Positions 32,290 to 36,883 of a DNA stretch of 36,883 nt are shown here, in pieces. Source of the stretch: Thermomucor indicae-seudaticae (Eukaryota; Mucoromycota; Mucoromycetes; Mucorales; Lichtheimiaceae). The notes beneath the pieces are model-generated. The model made no database searches. It saw only the letters and a program-made list of their open reading frames with translations, and was not told the origin of the DNA. The stretch lies in contig JSYX01000313.1 of the NCBI GenBank assembly GCA_000787465.1, positions 1 through 36,883 on the forward strand, given 5' to 3'. The translations under genes and the position numbers were made by a program. Each line of letters starts with the position of its first letter. Within the stretch, counting starts at the first letter, position 1.

Positions 32290-32997
32290 ATGTACATCAG
32301 GTGGGGCGAGGCGCAAAGCATCAAGCCTCTGTTCAAACGAGTTGTTTCCAGTACAAAGAGTGTCCGAATAATCCGCATAGTGCGTTTAATGAGTCTATCT
32401 GATTACGCGGAGGTTCGGCCGGGCCCACCTTCACAACGGAAGGGGCTGATTGCTGGGTTCTCCGTGATTTGCACATTGAAGGATAGGCTAAAAACCAGTG
32501 TCTCAGTCCAAGTGTTGACGGTAGCTTTCCGCATATCGAAGACTAGGAACGTCAGGAGCTATACAACAGTGAAAGGTGTATTATAATATGAGACATCACG
32601 TTTGCAGAGCTGTGCTTTTGGGGTTCACGCCATTCTTTTCACACTAACGGGGAATACTTAAAGTGGGCATTGTGTTATCTGACCAGCTTCGAACATTACG
32701 GCAACGCTCGAAAAACGAACTGCTCTACAGCTGAGAGATTCCAACCAGGAGAATTTTTTTCCAGACCAAGAAACTTTTGGAGTTATAATTCATGTGCAAG
32801 CCGTTTTATCGAAGATTGGTACGTATAGCAGTGACACTGTCCAAGTGGCAGAAGCACTGGCAGTCGGGAAGCTTATCTTTCAAACAACCCTATTTTTCGC
32901 AAGATTTCCTCTTCCTTTGCACGTACAGTTCATGCCGGTGGAGAATTCCTTTACAACAACCGTTTATCAAACCACTGTCCCAGGCTGGCGTCAGTGA
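32290..32997 (+). CDS. Two-exon orphan protein, 198 residues
   Basis: Exons 32290-32575 and 32687-32997 join across a 111-nt intron (GTGTAT...GACCAG), making GCT (Ala) at the junction. The result is in phase and ends at TGA. The first exon is basic (SVRIIRIVRLMSLSDYAEVR), then beta-rich (SVSVQVLTVAFRISKTRNVR). The second exon reads ITATLEKRTALQLRDSNQEN, then ETFGVIIHVQAVLSKIGTYS and QFMPVENSFTTTVYQTTVPG. This alternation suggests a beta-sandwich, but I do not recognise the family. The start is uncertain because the ATG at 32290 directly follows a possible acceptor AG, so a further 5' exon is possible. Confidence 0.4.
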
Positions 32998-33474
32998 AAA
33001 TTAATAGCTTGCTCTGCAACAGCCATCCATAGTTAGTGCATTCCTTTTTGCTGCCTTTTTTCCAAAAGATCCACTCGCCTTATTGTATCAGCATAAACGT
33101 CGTTGGCCCGTGAATATCCATTGGCAACTTGAAAGCGCTAACTAACCATTTTTTTTTCGCTGTACTGGATTTTTCCTTCAAATTCGCGTACAGATAAATT
33201 TTGTTAGCGCACCTGGTCGAATAAGGTCTGCGCCCGACCCCTGCGTCTTTTGTCGATTCATGTTTGCACACACACGACATTTCTTGGCTCCCATGCTAAA
33301 AGAAAATGCATAAATGAGAACGGAGATCGAGACATAGGTATGGTGGCACTACTCAGCATCAGAAATGGCAAAGTGGAGGAAATCCGTCAAAAAGAATGAG
33401 GCTAAAGGACAAGTAAGATTCGCGCTAAAGACGTGACTTTCAAAGCGCTTCATCCTCGGTTCGCTCGGGAGAAG
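32998..33474. other. Intergenic, nothing recognised
   Basis: No supported gene or RNA. A T-rich stretch lies at about 33149-33156. Confidence 0.5.
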
Positions 33475-34140
33475 CTTCCCCCTACGGGACACCAATTACC
33501 CACCCCTTCCAACCACAATCAACCCACCCACACCCGAACCGACCGAAACCCATCCACACGCTTCCACTCCCGTCCCGTCCAGACACATCCCATCCACAAC
33601 CGACCAGATCACACCCAATCTACCAGCAACTCACTCACCCGTACCGGCCCACACCCGACCTGCCTAAACACCGATCCCAACTAGTGTTTCTTAACGAGTC
33701 TATCGAGTAGCGTCCGTTCAAGACCCGCTTCGACCTGATCCACTACGATGGAGGGCCTAGGGCTCTTAACTGGGACAGATCGTCCCCAGACCCATCCTAT
33801 TTAATAACGGGGCAACAGGTGCCCAATTAACCGTCTCGAAAGGGTCTCGAATTTCACCCCTGGCCCATCCGATTAAGAGCCCTAGGAGGACTCGATTTGA
33901 CCCGGCAAAAGTAACCGGGTCTAAGTAGGGCTCCGAAGTGGCCAAGTCGGTCGGTCGGTCGAACGGAAATCTCGGAGCCCTAGGTCTAAGGCTCCTAATC
34001 GGGTCGACCCGGCCGATCCGGGTGACTTTTGACGGGTCAGTGCTGTGACCCTATTTCCAACGGGTCAATGTATGACCGATCACAAGTAGCAACCGTGACC
34101 CGACCTGTCGGGTGACAGATTTTTTCCGGGCACCGGTGGG
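33475..34140. repeat. GGGTC/GACCC-rich repeat element with C-rich flank
   Basis: The first part (33481-33680) is extremely C-rich, with about 19 G in 200 nt, made of CCCACACC/CCCATCC-like words. From 33690 onward the pentamers GGGTC and GACCC recur in both orientations. The sequence CTAAGGCTCCTAATCGGG (33986-34003) recurs exactly as its reverse complement at 35864-35881 in the second copy. There is no convincing coding frame. It is probably a dispersed non-coding repeat or a degenerate non-autonomous element. Confidence 0.65.
33756..33886. repeat. 14-bp perfect inverted repeat inside the GGGTC element
   Basis: CCTAGGGCTCTTAA (33756-33769) pairs with TTAAGAGCCCTAGG (33873-33886), separated by 103 nt. 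It may mark the ends of an inserted segment or form a long-loop hairpin. Confidence 0.75.
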
Positions 34141-34367
34141 GCCCTGCATATAATACTTGTACTTCTTACGTAACCCAAGGTTCTCTAAGTGTTCCGTCTT
34201 TTCCGCGAGATGCAGCAACTTAAGAACGCAAAATCTGCATGCAGATTAAACTCACGTACTCAACGATTTAGGCGATCTTCTAATTTTTGGAGCGATTTCC
34301 AGTCAACGCAACACCAGTATGGCGTTCGGACCAACTGTTAGAGGACCGAAACAAGAACAATGCATAC

Positions 34368-34477
34368 GGAACATTTGTAGCAAAAAACGCGACACAAGTT
34401 ACCGATCCTGAGAAATTGTTACAAGCACTGGCGAACAAGGAACACTTGCTGCAAAAAACGGAACATACGTGACCGAT
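34368..34477. repeat. Imperfect direct repeat, about 39 bp
   Basis: GGAACATTTGTAGCAAAAAA at 34368 and GGAACACTTGCTGCAAAAAA at 34439 start two related blocks, each ending near an ACCGAT. Spacing is 71 bp. Confidence 0.6.
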
Positions 34478-35730
34478 TAGGACACCTTTTAGAAAAAAAA
34501 GCATCGATTTATTCCGTAGACGTTAACAGTTGACATACCAATTACCGTGTTCATCTTTTGGCTTTGTTATAGTTGTTTTTAGATAGAAAAGTATAAATGT
34601 GAAGAAGCTGAAGACAAGCAGGATGACAGTGAACTAGACTCCAGTCCACTTCATAATAATCTTCAAGTTTTTTTGACCTTATTCTTTTTTCTTACTTCGC
34701 CACCCTCTTCTCGTTGTCCTCTAAAGTTGCGATTTCGAACTCTTGACGAAGGAACCCTCCTATCACTGGTTAGATAAGGAGTCATGAGTAATCGCTTGTT
34801 ATTATTCCTGCTTTTGCAAGCTGCGCTTCTAGTACGCCTGTTAAGTTCCTTGACATCTTGGTGGGAGCAATAAAAGCAATAGCCTTAGGGCCACATGCAG
34901 ACATTGTGGACAATTATGCAAAGCTAATGACGAAAGATGATTCAGCCATGTTTTTTTTATAATTGAATGTACAGTAGTATGTGGACCACGATCACGCTCA
35001 TTTTTAGGCGTTTTATACGGAGTATGAAAACAAGAACGCCTTCAGCATTTGTCTTTGTCTGTCGGTAACGCTTTTCGGTTGAACATTTTACCGACATGCG
35101 TTTCTTAGCAGCTTTCCGAGTGGCTTCATTGTTTGATAGTAGCGAATTACAATGCGTGTATCGTAGCACATTGTCGTGTCTGACATCGAGCAATACGTCT
35201 GGATTCTAAATGAAGCACAGCTTGAAGAGGTATTATTGGCTGGATCAGATCAGATCCTGATGATACCATCTCAGACAGAGAAAAGTTTTCATTCATCGTC
35301 ACAAACATCGTCGTAGTTTATAAGCAGGGTAGAATCAATTCTATGGCCCTTGTTCTTTTTACAGAATAAGCAACGATCTCGACTACCTACTGCCCTTACC
35401 CTTTTCTTTTTCCATAATGACGTCTCAAACATTATATAAAAGACCTTATGGATGGGATGATCGATTCGTCTTTCACGTATTTATATGTTTGCATGTGCAC
35501 TACGCATCGTGAATCTTTTAATAATGAGAGGTGAAATGACTGTCTTACGCTTCCCTGGTATCTGGCAAAAATCATTGCGCAATCCCCAGTTGCCAGCTTT
35601 CAGATGTGATCTATAAAAAAAACACCTTCCAAAACAGTGTCATCACATGACTTCTTATACGGAGTGTAGAATGCCCTCCCAAGTTTCACTGAAACTTGCT
35701 TTGCCATTTTTTTTAATCTATATAATCAGC

Positions 35731-35883
35731 GGGTCGCAACCCGTCACGGTGGATGGGTCACAGTCGAGCCCGAAACCCGTCGGGTCTACAAGGTTCGGTC
35801 TTAGGCGTCGACTCGTGTCCCGTACGGGACGGGTAAAACGGGATGGTTCACGGGTCGACGCGTCCCGATTAGGAGCCTTAGTT
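35731..35883. repeat. Second copy of the GGGTC/GACCC element (inverted)
   Basis: Dense in GGGTC, ACCCG and CGGGT words over 150 bp. It ends with an 18-nt exact reverse complement of 33986-34003, followed inward by a shared TCGACCCG. Orientation is opposite to the first copy. A plus frame of 85 codons crosses it, but its composition is set by the repeat. Confidence 0.65.
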
Positions 35884-36008
35884 CTGGTTATACATCATCC
35901 ATAAACTTGGAGTTGATATTACTATGATAGCACATACGCAGCAAGAACTCTCTTTGATGACGATGGTCTGGAGGCCCATTCTGATATATGCGTTTTATTA
36001 TCAGGGCT

Positions 36009-36290
36009 TTATTTTTTAATCGTGCATTTCTCAAGGTGCGAGCCGGAGATGGTTTCTTGCAAAGGCACGTCGATCAATCCGGCACCTTCATCGATAAGCT
36101 GGTGAGTGACACGCTTTTGTTCAAGCACCTTCTTCTAGGTAAAGAAAGGAGTGAATATTCGGTTGCCGACACAGGAATGAATAGTAATACTAACATAGGT
36201 AGTTCCCAATAATTCCATCACTTGGATCATATAGGCACGATCATCCCGGCAAGTGGGAATCTTCGCTGACCGCTGATCTACGTGACACCA
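36009..36290 (-). CDS. 3' exons of an unrecognised gene
   Basis: The last exon (36134-36009) encodes 41 residues, including KKVLEQKRVTHQLIDEGAGL and LQETISGSHLEKCTIKK, then TAA. It joins through a 60-nt intron (36194-36135, GTTAGT...CCTAG) in phase to an upstream exon containing AYMIQVMELLGTTY. That frame stays open to about 36536, but where the exon begins is unclear. These could be the end of the gene whose exon lies at 36883-36579, joined by one more intron starting at a GTACCC donor near 36583. I could not fix that junction. The family is not recognised. Confidence 0.4.
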
Positions 36291-36578
36291 CCGCTTTGCG
36301 TCATGCGCCCTTGTGGTCGTGAGCGTCAACGTGTTCCGGATTACGTGACTTGCTAAGAGCTCTTTTTTCTTGAACACTACGGCGGGAAAGTGCAGATTTT
36401 GATTCGGATTTTGCTGCGTTTTTGCCAAATCCTGGACTAAATCCGCACACGCGGATGTAACAAACCGGCTCCTATAGGCTCCATTCAGTCTGGATGGCCG
36501 ACAATCCTGGCAAAATATGGACTTATTCCACAGCAATATCCGTACTTTCTCGCCGTAGTGGAACGTATCGAATGCTGC

Positions 36579-36883
36579 TCATGGGTACTTCGCTGCCTCG
36601 GCATTCAAAATATTAATCGCACATTCAATTATCTTGTAGGAGTCATCTAATGTGTGCTGGACGTTTTCTGATTCTTTACCACGTGATGACTCTACGATAA
36701 GTCTCTCAATCTGCTGGGCATCAGCGTATCCTACACCGTCGAGCAATACCCGTGGCGTCATTTGGTAGTCGCAATCGAAAAGATATACGGCTTCGGTTGC
36801 CTGCAACATCTTCTCGCACCAAGCGAATCCAATGTTGTATCCAAGCGTACTTTGGGAACTAGTACAATGGATATTGGCTTGTA
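36579..36883 (-). CDS. Partial gene at window edge, function unknown
   Basis: An open minus frame enters from beyond the window and runs to a TGA at 36579. It reads clearly as protein: STLGYNIGFAWCEKMLQATE, AVYLFDCDYQMTPRVLLDG, VGYADAQQIERLIVESSRGK, then an acidic helix-like end (ECAINILNAEAAKYP). It has several Cys and mixed hydrophobic segments, but no motif I can assign. The final codons overlap a possible donor (GCGAA|GTACCC), so the true gene may continue into exons at 36290-36009 rather than stop here. The 5' end is outside the window. Confidence 0.45.
   Translation of the reverse strand, partial: QANIHCTSSQSTLGYNIGFAWCEKMLQATEAVYLFDCDYQMTPRVLLDGVGYADAQQIERLIVESSRGKESENVQHTLDDSYKIIECAINILNAEAAKYP

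Larger units (their letters stand above)
34141..36008. other. Intergenic gene desert
   Basis: AT-rich DNA without a supported gene. It contains the small direct repeat at 34368 and the second GGGTC copy at 35731-35883. A minus-strand open stretch at about 35150-35285 reads weakly like protein but has no splice or start support. Confidence 0.5.

Overview
The window looks like nuclear DNA of an early-diverging fungus, most likely Mucoromycota. Genes are small and carry many introns of about 45-110 nt with GT...AG ends. Recognisable products are fungal (RIB5, Nma111, Hda1-type deacetylase, CUL4, POLD3), alongside a FAM72 homologue and a Fanzor/TnpB-like relic. The phylum is an inference from these traits. 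Gene models were built by joining frames across splice sites; total exon length is divisible by three in every main model, and the conserved family sequence continues across the junctions.

Layout. 1-4597: almost gene-free, with a decayed Fanzor/TnpB-like fragment on the minus strand (1940-2527). 4598-5071: small RVxF/YDRS-motif protein. 5283-6088 (-): riboflavin synthase, three exons. 6710-9145 (+): single-pass membrane protein with an extracellular Ser/Thr-rich domain and a cytoplasmic pseudokinase. 9368-11395 (-): type II membrane PC-esterase/SGNH-like protein. 12158-12523 (+): weak candidate gene. 12918-13834 (-): five-exon FAM72 homologue, invisible in single-frame ORFs. 13924-14514 (-): small single-pass membrane protein. 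15221-16185 (-): decayed or orphan coding fragments. 16476-19942 (+): CUL4 in 20 exons. 20466-22201 (+): POLD3/Cdc27 in 10 exons. 22540-26043 (-): Hda1-type histone deacetylase with a roughly 725-residue disordered N-terminus. 27247-30873 (+): Nma111 HtrA-like protease in 11 exons. 31042-32997 (+): three small orphan genes. 33475-36008: repeat-rich gene desert with GGGTC/GACCC-rich DNA in two places. 36009-36883 (-): exons of an unrecognised gene running off the window.

The genes are mostly unrelated housekeeping functions and no biosynthetic cluster or mobile island is evident. Thematic links are loose: CUL4 and POLD3 both belong to replication and chromatin biology and lie head to tail, and the POLD3 promoter carries an E2F/MBF-like cluster. 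The HDAC and NMA111 genes are divergent and share a 45-bp sequence (34/45 identical, no gaps) immediately before both start codons. The most unusual items are that shared element, the FAM72 homologue in a fungus, the receptor-like pseudokinase, the HDAC architecture, and the dispersed GGGTC/GACCC repeat.
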